Below the pieces are notes generated by a model. That model saw nothing but the letters and a program-made list of their open reading frames with translations. It did no database searches and was not told where the DNA came from. 64,000 nucleotides of DNA from Sphingorhabdus wooponensis (GTDB taxonomy: Bacteria; Pseudomonadota; Alphaproteobacteria; Sphingomonadales; Sphingomonadaceae), in contig NZ_RWJI01000001.1 in assembly GCF_003933235.1 (NCBI RefSeq), positions 378,001-442,000 of the forward strand, read 5' to 3'. Position numbers and translations under genes: made by a program. Below, in pieces: positions 54,685 through 63,942 of the stretch (the stretch's first letter is position 1; each line of letters begins with the position of its first letter).

Positions 54685-56957
54685 ATGATGCGCCAGCGGC
54701 AAAGGACGGCATAAGCCGCCGAAAGCTGTTGGTCGGCGGCGGCGCAGGTGTAGGACTTTTGGTTGCATGGGGGCTATGGCCGCGCCGTTATGCGCCAAAT
54801 ATGCGTGCTGCGGATGGCGAGCATGTTTTTGGTCCATGGCTCAAGATCGCGGAGGATGGCAAAGTCATCGTCGCTATCCCGCAAAGCGAGTCTGGCCAAG
54901 GCGTATACACCGCGCTGGCGCAAATTGTCGCTGGTGAGTTGGGGGCGGACTGGCGCTCGGTTGCTGTGCAGCCAGTTTCCGCTAGTCCGATCTTTGCCAA
55001 CACATTGCTGGCGCGCGCATGGGCCCCTGCATTTTTATCAGAAAACATCGCTATAGATGCGGATATTGGCCCCGTTGCCCGCAGCATAAGCGAAATCGCT
55101 CGTCGTAACATGTTTGTAGTGACAGGTGGGTCATCCTCTATCCGGCAGTTCGAAAGACCGTGCCGCGAAGCTGGCGCAGCCGCGAGGACTTTATTATGTC
55201 AAGCAGCGGCAGCGCGATGGGGTATTGCATGGGAGCAATGCGAGACTGAACGTGGTTTTGTCATTGCCGGGCAACGGCGCTTGTCCTTTGCAGAATTGGT
55301 GGTGGAAGCATCGGCACTTGATCTGCCGTCGCCCATTCCGCTCAACCCTTCGGCGCGTAACCGGCTGTCGGGACGCGATGCACCGCGCCTTGATCTATCG
55401 GCCAAGGTTGATGGCAGCGTCAGTTTTGCCGGTGATGTGCGTTTGCCCGATATGGTGTTCGCGTCGGTTCGCGCCGGTCCAGCAGGCAACACGAGACTTT
55501 TGTCTGCGGATGAGAAAGCGGGACTGAATATTCGTGGTGTCCTGCAGGTGGTTAAGACCGAAAACTGGGTCGCGGCGGTGGCAAGCAATTGGTGGGCGGC
55601 AAACAATGCCCTCGATGCCATGGCACCTGTGTTCCGCACCAAAGGCCGGATGGCAGATAGCACGGAAATCGGACAGTCCTTGTCTGATGCCATTGCCAAA
55701 GGTCCTGGTTTTCGCGCGACCACATTTGGGGATATTGATAGCGCCATGGCGCCGGAAACAGGCGCGCGGATATTCAAGGCAGATTATACCGTGGGCGCTG
55801 CGGTGCACGCGCCGATTGAGACACGCTCGGCAACAGCTGACTTTCGGGATGGGCGCTTACAATTGTGGTTCGCGACCCAAGCGCCGCAAGCGGCGCGTAT
55901 AGCTGCTGCTAAAGCTATTGGAATTAGTGTGGATGATGTCGTGCATCATCCCATGATGGCGGGTGGTAGCTTTGATCGAAATTTCGATAACAGCATAGCT
56001 GCGCAAGTGGCGGTGATTGCGAAGGCCGTGGGCAGGCCTGTTCAATTGACATGGTCACGTCCAGAAGATTTCCTTCGCGATCATGTGCGCAGTCCAGCAC
56101 TGGGAAGGCTTTCGGCGGCCATAAATGCGAAGGGCGCAGTGACGGGCTTAACCGTTCGTGTCGCCGCAGCATCCACGATGCGTGAGCTTGCCAACCGGAT
56201 AGACGGACAATCAACGGACGAGGCGCGTAAGGCAGCATCCGGTCAATATGATGTGCTGGCGCTGGAAGGCGCACAAATTCCTTACGCGATACCAAATGTC
56301 ACAATCGACCATTTTCCTGTATCCATGCCCATGCCCACGGGCCCATGGCGCGGCCTTGCCAACAGCTATAATTGTTTCTTCATCGAAGGATTTATCGATG
56401 AATTGGCGCATAAGGCAGGGCTTGAACCATTGTCGTTCCGTATGCAGATGCTGGCTGGGCAGCCACGTTTGGCGCAATGCCTCACAGGTGTGGCTAACAT
56501 GGTTGGCTCGAATGGCGGCGTTTTGGGCAGCGGGCGTGGCATTGCGTGCCACAGCATGCGCGGTAGTCATATCGCTGTCATTGTGACTGCCAGCAATAGC
56601 GAGACTGGCGTGCGAGTGGACAGCATTCATGCCATGGCCGATTGTGGTCGCTTGATTAACCCCGACCTTGCGCGCCAGCAGATTGAAGGCGGCATCGTGT
56701 TTGGATTGGCGCAAGCCTTGGGATCCGCTACGGACTTTGAAAGCGGGCTACCTACCGCAAGGAGGTTGCGCGATATCGATCTACCCAAATTAGCAGATGT
56801 GCCTGAAATCACCGTTGAACTTGCGCGAAATGATGAAGCGCCGGGCGGCGTTTCTGAATTGGGCGTTCCCGCGGTCGCGCCTGCTATTGCCAATGCCATT
56901 TTCTCCGCCGCCGGCATTAGGCTGCGCGAATTACCCTTATTGTCCAGAGGACTATGA
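54681..56957 (+). CDS. Molybdopterin-binding subunit of a xanthine dehydrogenase-family enzyme (IorB-like)
   Basis: A 758-residue protein with a Tat-type signal (SRRKLLVGGGAGVG, Arg13-Arg14) and two aldehyde-oxidoreductase-type molybdopterin domains; the conserved catalytic Glu lies in the C-terminal GGVSELGVPAVAPAI. It resembles the large subunit of isoquinoline 1-oxidoreductase (IorB). The usual small 2Fe-2S subunit (IorA) is missing on both sides. Its start overlaps the mrp stop, and its stop overlaps the hemH start, a mrp-hemH sandwich. The substrate is unknown. Confidence 0.9.
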   Translation: MNDAPAAKDGISRRKLLVGGGAGVGLLVAWGLWPRRYAPNMRAADGEHVFGPWLKIAEDGKVIVAIPQSESGQGVYTALAQIVAGELGADWRSVAVQPVSASPIFANTLLARAWAPAFLSENIAIDADIGPVARSISEIARRNMFVVTGGSSSIRQFERPCREAGAAARTLLCQAAAARWGIAWEQCETERGFVIAGQRRLSFAELVVEASALDLPSPIPLNPSARNRLSGRDAPRLDLSAKVDGSVSFAGDVRLPDMVFASVRAGPAGNTRLLSADEKAGLNIRGVLQVVKTENWVAAVASNWWAANNALDAMAPVFRTKGRMADSTEIGQSLSDAIAKGPGFRATTFGDIDSAMAPETGARIFKADYTVGAAVHAPIETRSATADFRDGRLQLWFATQAPQAARIAAAKAIGISVDDVVHHPMMAGGSFDRNFDNSIAAQVAVIAKAVGRPVQLTWSRPEDFLRDHVRSPALGRLSAAINAKGAVTGLTVRVAAASTMRELANRIDGQSTDEARKAASGQYDVLALEGAQIPYAIPNVTIDHFPVSMPMPTGPWRGLANSYNCFFIEGFIDELAHKAGLEPLSFRMQMLAGQPRLAQCLTGVANMVGSNGGVLGSGRGIACHSMRGSHIAVIVTASNSETGVRVDSIHAMADCGRLINPDLARQQIEGGIVFGLAQALGSATDFESGLPTARRLRDIDLPKLADVPEITVELARNDEAPGGVSELGVPAVAPAIANAIFSAAGIRLRELPLLSRGL

Positions 56958-57955
56958 TGACATTACCGATTGACCACCCCCAAGTAGCCACACCAAAAAT
57001 TGGCGTATTGCTTGTAAATTTGGGTACGCCCGACGCGCCGACGACGTCTGCCGTGAAACGCTACCTTAAGCAGTTTCTATCCGACCGCCGCGTCGTCGAA
57101 ATCCCACCAATCATCTGGCAACCAATCTTGCGCGGGATCATTTTGAATACACGTCCGCAGAAATCTGCAAAAGCTTATGCAAAAGTGTGGACAGACAAGG
57201 GGTCACCTCTGGCATTTTTTACGGCTGGACAGGCTGAGGCGCTGCAGGCGCGTATGGGCGATAGTGCCGATGTCCGTTACGCCATGCGTTATGGCAACCC
57301 ATCGGTCGCTGACCAGCTTTCGGCCATGAAAACCGCGGGCTGCAACCGCATCTTGATTGCGCCGATGTATCCGCAATATTCCGGCGCAACGACGGGGACT
57401 GTTTTGGATGAGGCCTATGCCGCATTGACCGCGATGCGCTGGCACCCCGCAATACGGACGCTACCTGCCTATCATGATGATAGGGCCTATATTGGTGCAC
57501 TGAAAACGTCGATTGAGGCGTCGCTTGCTGGACTTGATTTCGAACCCGAAGCTATCGTTATCAGCTTCCACGGCATGCCAGAGCGCACATTGCACTTGGG
57601 TGACCCCTATCATTGCCATTGCCAGAAAACGGCGCGTTTGCTGTCAGAGGCAATGGGGCGCGAATTGGTTGTCAGTTTCCAGTCACGTTTCGGTCGTGCC
57701 AAATGGCTTGAGCCCGCAACGGACGACACCCTAATGCGGTTGGCGCGCGAAGGCACCAAAAAGGTCGCAATTTTTGCGCCAGGCTTCTCCGTTGATTGCC
57801 TCGAAACGCTGGAAGAATTGGCCATGCAGGGCCATGAGCAGTTCGAAGAAGCTGGCGGCACCCATTACGCCTATATGCCATGCTTGAACGACAGCAATGT
57901 CGGCATGGACATGGTGGAACGCATCGTCCGACGCGAACTTGCTGGCTGGATTTGA
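56954..57955 (+). CDS. hemH: Ferrochelatase
   Basis: A 333-residue HemH that inserts Fe(II) into protoporphyrin IX. The N-terminal LLVNLGTPD, the catalytic ISFHGMPERT and the C-terminal CLETLEEL segment are present. ATG at 56954 overlaps the previous stop by 4 bases. It ends the mrp-to-hemH run. Confidence 0.95.
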   Translation: MMTLPIDHPQVATPKIGVLLVNLGTPDAPTTSAVKRYLKQFLSDRRVVEIPPIIWQPILRGIILNTRPQKSAKAYAKVWTDKGSPLAFFTAGQAEALQARMGDSADVRYAMRYGNPSVADQLSAMKTAGCNRILIAPMYPQYSGATTGTVLDEAYAALTAMRWHPAIRTLPAYHDDRAYIGALKTSIEASLAGLDFEPEAIVISFHGMPERTLHLGDPYHCHCQKTARLLSEAMGRELVVSFQSRFGRAKWLEPATDDTLMRLAREGTKKVAIFAPGFSVDCLETLEELAMQGHEQFEEAGGTHYAYMPCLNDSNVGMDMVERIVRRELAGWI

Positions 57956-58062
57956 CATCTGATACAGCAGGTTATGAATTTTTTAGACTAACGTTTACGG
58001 CAACTTGCGCTTGCCGACGTGCGCGGTAATCATCGTAAAGAATTGAGCGAGGAGAGCGGCGC

Positions 58063-58785
58063 ATGACAAGGATTGCAGTGGTTACCGGCGGAACCAGAGG
58101 CATTGGCGAAGCGATTAGCTTAAAACTACAAGAAAAGGGCCGTCTGGTTATCGCCAATTATGGCGGAAATGATGCTGCAGCCATGGCTTTTTCAGAGCGT
58201 ACCGGCATTGCCGTTCGCAAATGGGATGTCGGCGACCATAAAAGTTGCATGGATACCTGTGCCGCTATTGAGGCTGAATTTGGCCAAATAGATATCATGG
58301 TCAACAATGCGGGCATTACGCGGGACGCCACGATGGTTAAAATGACCTTTGAGCAATGGGACGAGGTAATTCGCGTTGACCTTACGGGCTGCTTTAACAT
58401 GGCCAAAGCAGTGTTTACGGGCATGCGTGAGCGCAAATGGGGGCGCATTGTTAATATTGGTTCCGTCAACGGCCAAGGTGGGCAAATTGGTCAGGTGAAC
58501 TATGCCGCAGCCAAATCAGGCATACATGGTTTTACAAAATCCCTTGCGGCCGAGGGCGCACGACATGGCGTAACGGCTAACGCCATCGCGCCAGGATATA
58601 TTGGGACGGAAATGCTGTCGACGATTCCTGAAAATGTGATGGAGAAGATTGTCGCGCAAATTCCTGTCGGTCGCCTTGGGCAGCCTGAAGAAATCGCACG
58701 CGGTGTCGAATTTCTAACAAGCGATAATGCTGGCTTCATCACCGGATCGACCCTGTCGATCAACGGTGGTCAGCATATGTATTGA
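58063..58785 (+). CDS. phbB: Acetoacetyl-CoA reductase
   Basis: A 240-residue SDR with TGGTRGIGEAI, NNAGITRD, catalytic Ser134 and Tyr147-Lys151 (YAAAK) and LSINGGQHMY at the C-terminus, as in PhbB. It makes R-3-hydroxybutyryl-CoA for polyhydroxybutyrate. GAGGAGAG precedes the ATG. No phbA or phbC is in the window; a phasin gene is at the far end. Confidence 0.9.
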   Translation: MTRIAVVTGGTRGIGEAISLKLQEKGRLVIANYGGNDAAAMAFSERTGIAVRKWDVGDHKSCMDTCAAIEAEFGQIDIMVNNAGITRDATMVKMTFEQWDEVIRVDLTGCFNMAKAVFTGMRERKWGRIVNIGSVNGQGGQIGQVNYAAAKSGIHGFTKSLAAEGARHGVTANAIAPGYIGTEMLSTIPENVMEKIVAQIPVGRLGQPEEIARGVEFLTSDNAGFITGSTLSINGGQHMY

Positions 58786-58793
58786 TGACAATT

Positions 58794-59060
58794 TAGGGTC
58801 AGGACCTATTAAATGCACCTTCGCGGTTTGAGGCCATACTGTTCAGTGCAAGGCGGCAAGCGCAGGGCTTAGTGGTTCTAAGTCCAAGCTTGCCAACGCA
58901 GCAATGGACAGTATGGGTCAAATCCGAAGGACGTCAAAATGGCTTCGATCTCGAGGCAAAATGCCCTTGCAGGCAGAATAACTGCCTGCGGCGAACATTT
59001 TACCTCGATATCTTTGCCATTTTGACGCCGCGAAGGTGTTTTTAACAGGTCCTGACCCTA
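58794..59060. mobile_element. MITE-like element with 33-bp terminal inverted repeats and nested hairpins
   Basis: A 267-base element. The terminal repeats 58794-58826 and 59028-59060 match at 30 of 33 positions (start TAGGGTCAGGACCT). The ends lie within TA dinucleotides, as for Tc1/mariner or IS630 insertion, though with TA inside the repeat the duplication is not certain. Between the ends lie two further imperfect inverted repeats: 58827-58922 (TTTGAGG...GGGTCAAA, CCATACTGT...ACAGTATGG) and 58930-59029 (GCAGGCAG-AATAA-CTGCCTGC at its tip). No coding sequence is inside. It occupies the gap between phbB and the RHH gene. Confidence 0.7.
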
Positions 59061-59063
59061 GAC

Positions 59064-59291
59064 ATGAGCGATATTTATCACCCGCCTGTGAAACGCAGCA
59101 TGACCGTGGCCGGCCATCAGACGTCAATCAGTCTTGAACCATTGTTTTGGGACCGTCTTCGCGGTGTGGCGGAGGCAGATGGCCTTCCGATTAATGCTTT
59201 GGTCGCGCAGATTGATGTCGCGCGGTTGGAATCGCAAACGCCCTGTGGCCTTGCAAGCGCCATCCGCCTCTGGCTCATGGCGCGCGCATAA
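59064..59291 (+). CDS. Ribbon-helix-helix domain protein
   Basis: A 75-residue protein with the RHH_4-type pattern: GHQTSISLEPLFWDRLRGVAEADGLPINALVAQID. It is probably a small DNA-binding or related protein. The ATG is 4 bases behind the end of the MITE-like element and has no convincing ribosome-binding site, so the insertion may have cut it from its original leader, or supplied a new one. Confidence in the gene itself comes from the domain pattern. Confidence 0.75.
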   Translation: MSDIYHPPVKRSMTVAGHQTSISLEPLFWDRLRGVAEADGLPINALVAQIDVARLESQTPCGLASAIRLWLMARA

Positions 59292-59409
59292 AAACCGCCG
59301 CTTGCGCGATGTATGGGGTTTCTTGGCGCCGCTTTTTCAAGGCTGCGTCATAGGCTTATTATATGTGAAGGGTCGAAACTAGCCGCTGGTTTACACCAGT
59401 TACGTCTGA

Positions 59410-60042
59410 TCAAAGGCCCGCTTCGACGGCAATTCTTACCGCGTCAGCGGCATTTGACGTTGCAAGCTTTTTAAACATCAACATGCGGTGCATTTGAACC
59501 GTTTTTTCACTGAGTGAAAGGCGGTAGGCTATTTGTTTTGTACGGAAACCGCGCGCCATTTGCTGCAATATCTCGCGCTGGCGTGGTGAAAGACGATCCA
59601 CAATTTGTGCTGCTTGTTGTTGCCGCACGAGCCCAATGCTCTCTTCTTCTGGCAGAACCTCAATTTGCGACCCAACGAAAAGCTCCAGCTTTCCTTCATC
59701 ATCAAATAATGGCGCAATCATAACCGCATTGCGAAAGGGCGATCCGTCTTTGCGGTAGTTAATAAGTTCAGCCAAGGCAGGACGTTGTCCATAAACCGCG
59801 GATCGCAATTTCTCCGTCTGACCATTTTCGGTGTCGGGACCGCGCAAAAACCGGCAGTTGCGTCCAATTGATTCCGCCGCGGAATATCCTGTCAGCGCGC
59901 AAAAAGCATCGTTAACCGCAATCAGAGGATTATCTGCCTGTGTGGGGTCGCTAACAACTGTTGCAATTGGGCTAAAGCGAATCGACTCCAACACAGGATG
60001 TCGATTAGAAGACGTGGAATTCAGGAAAACTTTTTTTGTCAC
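59410..60042 (-). CDS. Blue-light LOV-LuxR transcription factor (EL222-like)
   Basis: A 210-residue LOV-HTH protein. The LOV domain (about 15-128) has the photoactive Cys63 in GRNCRFLRG and the flavin-sensing Gln126 (LFVGSQIEV). The C-terminal LuxR-type helix-turn-helix is at about 150-205 (LSPRQREILQQMARGFRTKQIA). The layout is that of EL222 from Erythrobacter litoralis: in the dark the LOV domain covers the HTH, and light releases it to dimerise and bind DNA. GTG start at 60042; no strong ribosome-binding site is visible. Target genes are not evident here. Confidence 0.9.
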   Translation of the reverse strand: MTKKVFLNSTSSNRHPVLESIRFSPIATVVSDPTQADNPLIAVNDAFCALTGYSAAESIGRNCRFLRGPDTENGQTEKLRSAVYGQRPALAELINYRKDGSPFRNAVMIAPLFDDEGKLELFVGSQIEVLPEEESIGLVRQQQAAQIVDRLSPRQREILQQMARGFRTKQIAYRLSLSEKTVQMHRMLMFKKLATSNAADAVRIAVEAGL

Positions 60043-60118
60043 TTAGGGATTAATACTGTAGAAAACGGCCATTGGCAACCGTTCCTACTCAAAATCTATC
60101 AATATGCAGGGTTTCGTA

Positions 60119-61399
60119 TCATTCTGCGCCGACGCGCTCAACGTCCGCGCCGACCAACTGAAGCTTTTCCTCAAGCCGTTCATATCCCCGGTCAAGATGA
60201 TAGAGCCGGCTAACATGCGTTTCGCCTTCTGCTACCAATCCCGCGATTACAAGGCTCATGGATGCCCGCAGGTCGGTTGCCATGACCGGCGCACCTGTAA
60301 GCTTTTTGACACCATGAACAATCGCCGTTCGGCCCTTGGTTTCGATATGCGCGCCCATTCGGTTGAGTTCGGGCACGTGCATATAGCGGTTTTCAAATAT
60401 GGTCTCGGTGAGCACGCTAGCACCATCTGCCATACAGAGCATTGCCATGAATTGTGCCTGCATATCAGTGGCAAAACCGGGATAAGGTGCCGTGGAAATG
60501 GTAAGCGGTTTAAGTTTTCCGTCTGAAGAGACGCGAATGCCCGTTCCCGTGTCTTCGACTTTCACGCCCGCTTGACGCAAAGCATCTAGCGTTGCGTCCA
60601 TCTCGCTAGCCTTCGCACCTACCAACTCTACATCACCGCCAGTCATGGCGGCGGCACAGGCATAACTACCTGCCTCAATACGATCGCTCATTACGCGGTA
60701 GGTTGCGCCATGTAGGCGGTCTCTGCCTTGAATGATCAAATCCGATGTACCGATGCCTTCAATTTGCGCGCCCATGGCGACAAGCAGATTGCACAGGTCG
60801 ACAATTTCTGGTTCGCGCGCGGCGTTATGCAATACGCATGTACCTTTGGCTAAGCTGGCGGCCATTAGGGCGTTTTCCGTCGCACCTACCGATACGACGG
60901 GGAAAGTATATGTCCCGCCCGGAATGCCCTTTTTGGCAATGGCTTTGACATAGCCAGCGGCCACCTCAATCTCGACGCCAAAGGCTTCAAGCGCCTTGAG
61001 GTGAAGGTCAATCGGTCGGTTGCCGATCGCACATCCACCCGGCAGAGAAACGGTTGCTTCACCAGCGCGCGCCAGCATTGGGCCAAGCACCAGGATAGAG
61101 GCGCGCATTTTGCGGACAAGGTCGTAAGGCGCGACATTGCTGGTAATCCGCGTCGCTTCCAGAGTCATTACGCGGCCGAAATCTTCGGGACGCGACCCTG
61201 CAACTGTTGTCGAAATACCGAACTGGTTCATCAGATGCTGAAAGCCGTCAATGTCAGCCAAGCGCGGTAAATTACGCAAAGTCAGTGGTTCATCCGTCAG
61301 CAGCGCGCAGGGGATCAGCGTCAATGCGCTATTCTTCGCACCTGAAATGGGAATTTTGCCTTTTAGGGCGTTGCCGCCACGTACGATTATCTTATCCAT
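60119..61399 (-). CDS. murA: UDP-N-acetylglucosamine 1-carboxyvinyltransferase
   Basis: A 426-residue MurA, the first committed enzyme of peptidoglycan synthesis and the fosfomycin target. The active-site Cys123 is in [11 protein letters not shown], so a fosfomycin-sensitive form is expected. N-terminal [10 protein letters not shown] and the repeated inside-out alpha/beta domains fit. ATG at 61399. Confidence 0.96.
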   Translation of the reverse strand: MDKIIVRGGNALKGKIPISGAKNSALTLIPCALLTDEPLTLRNLPRLADIDGFQHLMNQFGISTTVAGSRPEDFGRVMTLEATRITSNVAPYDLVRKMRASILVLGPMLARAGEATVSLPGGCAIGNRPIDLHLKALEAFGVEIEVAAGYVKAIAKKGIPGGTYTFPVVSVGATENALMAASLAKGTCVLHNAAREPEIVDLCNLLVAMGAQIEGIGTSDLIIQGRDRLHGATYRVMSDRIEAGSYACAAAMTGGDVELVGAKASEMDATLDALRQAGVKVEDTGTGIRVSSDGKLKPLTISTAPYPGFATDMQAQFMAMLCMADGASVLTETIFENRYMHVPELNRMGAHIETKGRTAIVHGVKKLTGAPVMATDLRASMSLVIAGLVAEGETHVSRLYHLDRGYERLEEKLQLVGADVERVGAE

Positions 61400-61435
61400 C
61401 GCAGTGTATTTAGCGGGAATTGGAGGCGGCGCAAC

Positions 61436-62038
61436 TTAGGATTTGGTAAGTGCCGCCTCAACCTGCCCGAGCCGTTCCTTACCCCAGAACATCTCGTCAC
61501 CCACAAAGAAGGTCGGCACGCCAAATGCACCGCGCTTTGCGGCAGCTTCGGTATTCGCCATCAGTTCCGCCTTCACCTCGGGATCTTCGGCCAAGGCAAG
61601 CAAAGCTGCGCTGTCGAGGTTAGCCTTGTCGAGAATATCGCGCACAACATTCAGATCGCCCAAGTCCGCTGTGTCATGCCACATCGCCGTCATGACGGCG
61701 TCCACATAAGGTACTAAGCAGTCCAGCCGCTGTGCTGCAACTGCACCGCGCATCACGTGTAGTGTGTTGAGAGGAAAACGAGGGTTCATGTTAAACGGTA
61801 TCCCGTGCGCTTTTACGAAGCGTTGGAATTCCAGCATTTCATATTTTTGTTTGGCGGGCGTTTCGGCATAGCGCATCATTGGCGCCTGATTATTGGTAAG
61901 CTTGAACAAACCACCGAGCAGGATGGGCACATACACAATTTCTGCGCCGGTTCGGGCGCAAAGGCCTGGCAACATTTTGTAAGCCAAATAGCTATTCGGT
62001 CCGCCAAAATCGAAAAGAAATTCAACGCGATTTGTCAT
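61436..62038 (-). CDS. 2-hydroxychromene-2-carboxylate isomerase-like protein (DsbA/GST-kappa fold)
   Basis: A 200-residue thioredoxin-fold protein. N-terminal FLFDFGGPNSYLAYKMLPG and C-terminal GAFGVPTFFVGDEMFWGKERL match the HCCA isomerase/DsbA-like group, which is glutathione-dependent. The ATG at 62038 shares one base with the stop of the SDR gene ahead of it, so the two are co-translated. The classic pathway is naphthalene degradation; without other genes the substrate is open. Confidence 0.88.
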   Translation of the reverse strand: MTNRVEFLFDFGGPNSYLAYKMLPGLCARTGAEIVYVPILLGGLFKLTNNQAPMMRYAETPAKQKYEMLEFQRFVKAHGIPFNMNPRFPLNTLHVMRGAVAAQRLDCLVPYVDAVMTAMWHDTADLGDLNVVRDILDKANLDSAALLALAEDPEVKAELMANTEAAAKRGAFGVPTFFVGDEMFWGKERLGQVEAALTKS

Positions 62039-62766
62039 TAGAAACTCTCCGTCCAAGGACGCAAATCCAATTCATGCGTCCATGCGCTGCGGTGTTGCTG
62101 GTGCAAGGCGACATATTGCAGCGCAATCGCGTCGGGCGACAATATGCCGTCTGCTGCTTTTGCAGCCTCGAAATCTGACCGGATACCGCGGATGAAAGCG
62201 GTATCGATGCCGCCGTCAATAATGACGTGGGCGACGTGAATATTTTGCGGGCCCAGTTCACGGGCCATGGACTGGGCGAGCATCCGCAGCGCGCCTTTTG
62301 CGCCGGAAAAGGCTGAGAAGCCTTTGCCACCGCGCATACTTGCCGTTGCGCCTGTGAAAATGATGGTGCCCGATTGACGCGCAACCATTCTGCGCGCGGC
62401 CTCACGACCCATTAGGAAGCCAGCAAATGCAGCCATTTCCCATACCTTGCGGTACACTTGCGCGGTCATATCGAGGATTGAGAAGTTTACGTTCGCACCG
62501 ATATTAAAGACGGCCACTTCAATTGGCCCGACGTCGCGTTCAATCGCATCGACCATTGCGACAACTTCGTCTTCTATACGGGCGTCGGCAGGGTAAGCTT
62601 GGGCTTGATAACCTTCTGCGCGTATTGATTGGGCGAGCGCTTCCAGTTGGTCGGCGTTACGTGCACGGCGGTTGACGCAAGCAACATAGCCTTCGCGCGC
62701 AAATGCCTTCGCGATTGCGCCGCCTGTGGCGTCACCTGCGCCGACGATTAGAGCTGCCTTACTCAA
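62038..62766 (-). CDS. SDR-family protein with Phe in place of the catalytic Tyr
   Basis: A 242-residue short-chain dehydrogenase-fold protein. NAD(P)-binding [15 protein letters not shown] and the usual Asn-containing fold are present, but the Tyr of Tyr-x3-Lys is Phe (AFSGAK near residue 152). It probably lacks normal SDR oxidoreduction and may act otherwise or bind only. TTG start at 62766 overlaps the clpS stop (TTGA). It sits between clpS and the HCCA isomerase-like gene. Confidence 0.86.
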   Translation of the reverse strand: MSKAALIVGAGDATGGAIAKAFAREGYVACVNRRARNADQLEALAQSIRAEGYQAQAYPADARIEDEVVAMVDAIERDVGPIEVAVFNIGANVNFSILDMTAQVYRKVWEMAAFAGFLMGREAARRMVARQSGTIIFTGATASMRGGKGFSAFSGAKGALRMLAQSMARELGPQNIHVAHVIIDGGIDTAFIRGIRSDFEAAKAADGILSPDAIALQYVALHQQHRSAWTHELDLRPWTESF

Positions 62767-63104
62767 TCTTTCTCAAGCGTGCATTGGAGCGGATGCTGGT
62801 TCTTTTGCGCGAAATCCATCACTTGCGTGACTTTCGTTTCTGCAACTTCATATGTAAAAATGCCGCAGACGCCGACGCCTTTTTGGTGGACATGCAACAT
62901 CACACGCGTCGCCTGATCCGTGTCCATCTGAAAAAACGCTTTGAGGACATGGACGACAAATTCCATCGGTGTGTAATCGTCGTTCAGCAGCAGCACTTTA
63001 TATAGGCTTGGCTTTTGTGTTTTAGGACGCGTGCGCGTAGCAAGGCCAACCCCGGGGCGACCGCCATTTTTATCGTCATCGTCTTGCGCCATCAATATTT
63101 GCAT
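62763..63104 (-). CDS. clpS: ClpS adaptor protein
   Basis: A 113-residue ClpS. The core [21 protein letters not shown] is the N-degron recognition fold that loads ClpAP. A flexible Asp/Arg-rich N-terminus follows. ATG at 63104 or the ATG 4 codons later (MAQDDDD) are both possible; upstream residues in a longer frame look random. It is the first gene of clpS-SDR-isomerase. Confidence 0.9.
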   Translation of the reverse strand: MQILMAQDDDDKNGGRPGVGLATRTRPKTQKPSLYKVLLLNDDYTPMEFVVHVLKAFFQMDTDQATRVMLHVHQKGVGVCGIFTYEVAETKVTQVMDFAQKNQHPLQCTLEKD

Positions 63105-63167
63105 AAAGCTAAAATAGGATAGGGGAGGGGGACTCCGCAAGTCCCGTTTGCGATGTATTCTTATCCG

Positions 63168-63207
63168 CCAAAAAGAAACCGCCCTTTCCTTAACGGAAAG
63201 GACGGTT
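63168..63207 (-). terminator. Terminator of phasin gene
   Basis: AACCGCCCTTTCC (63177-63189) and GGAAAGGACGGTT (63195-63207) form a 13-bp stem with one wobble. On the minus strand it is followed by TTTCTTTTTGG. It separates phasin from the clpS promoter region. Confidence 0.8.
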
Positions 63208-63309
63208 GCTTTATGGAATTGCACCGGATGATCTCGACTTCCTGCCGCCAAAAGGAGGAGAGAGAGGGAGGCAGGTGCGAGACCCACCGGCGCAATATCG
63301 TTCGAAAGC

Positions 63310-63942
63310 TTATGCAGCTTTCTTGAAGAGTTCAGTCGTCGCCGCGATGCGGTTCGAGATTGGTTGGAACATTTCGCTGACCAGCTTGACCACCGCTTCA
63401 GTGTTCTTCGAACCCTGCGCAACAGCAGTATCGAAGCCCTTACGCGCCAATTCACCCTGAAGCTTAACGAAATCGGTTGGCGACTTGACCGAAGTCAGTT
63501 CCTTCACGGCAACTTGGACTTCTTCGAAATTCTTTTTGGCAAATTCCATGTTGGTCTTGCCAATTTCCTGAGCGCCCTTGGCAACAATCTTGCCAGCTTC
63601 GAAAACGGCTTCCACATTGGCTTTATTGAATTCAACGGCTTCAGCAGCAAACTTTTTGCCCTTTTCGGCAGCCTCGGTTGCCTTTTCGCGGACGTCAGCG
63701 AAAAACTCGGTTGCCTTTTCAGCAGTTTTTTCTGCAGTGGCTTTAACAGTGTCAGTCATTTTTGATACTCCTTGAGCAATCGGTGTTGTTTCAACAGACA
63801 CGGTTTTTAGGGCCGGCGAAGCAAAAGGTGTTTCCACCTTGGTCTTCACAACGGTGCTTGGAGCAGCTTTCACAGCTACACGCTTTGAAACCGCAACTTT
63901 GGCAGTTTTCGCAGGCGTGTTTGTTTCTGTCTTAGCAGTCAT
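63310..63942 (-). CDS. phaP: Phasin family protein
   Basis: A 210-residue protein with an N-terminal basic, Ala/Lys/Thr-rich region (about 1-62) and a long amphipathic helix region (about 63-195) with the phasin motif: [33 protein letters not shown]. Phasins coat polyhydroxyalkanoate granules; phbB is in the window. The ATG at 63942 ([10 protein letters not shown]) was chosen over the longer frame to 63993. It is rich in Lys and Thr at the N-terminus, which may give DNA-binding (PhaF-like), but this is not shown. Confidence 0.85.
   Translation of the reverse strand: MTAKTETNTPAKTAKVAVSKRVAVKAAPSTVVKTKVETPFASPALKTVSVETTPIAQGVSKMTDTVKATAEKTAEKATEFFADVREKATEAAEKGKKFAAEAVEFNKANVEAVFEAGKIVAKGAQEIGKTNMEFAKKNFEEVQVAVKELTSVKSPTDFVKLQGELARKGFDTAVAQGSKNTEAVVKLVSEMFQPISNRIAATTELFKKAA

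Noticed and set aside
58918-59127. 69-codon minus-strand frame inside the MITE-like element
   Set aside because: It crosses the terminal repeat and the RHH start and shows no protein-like pattern.
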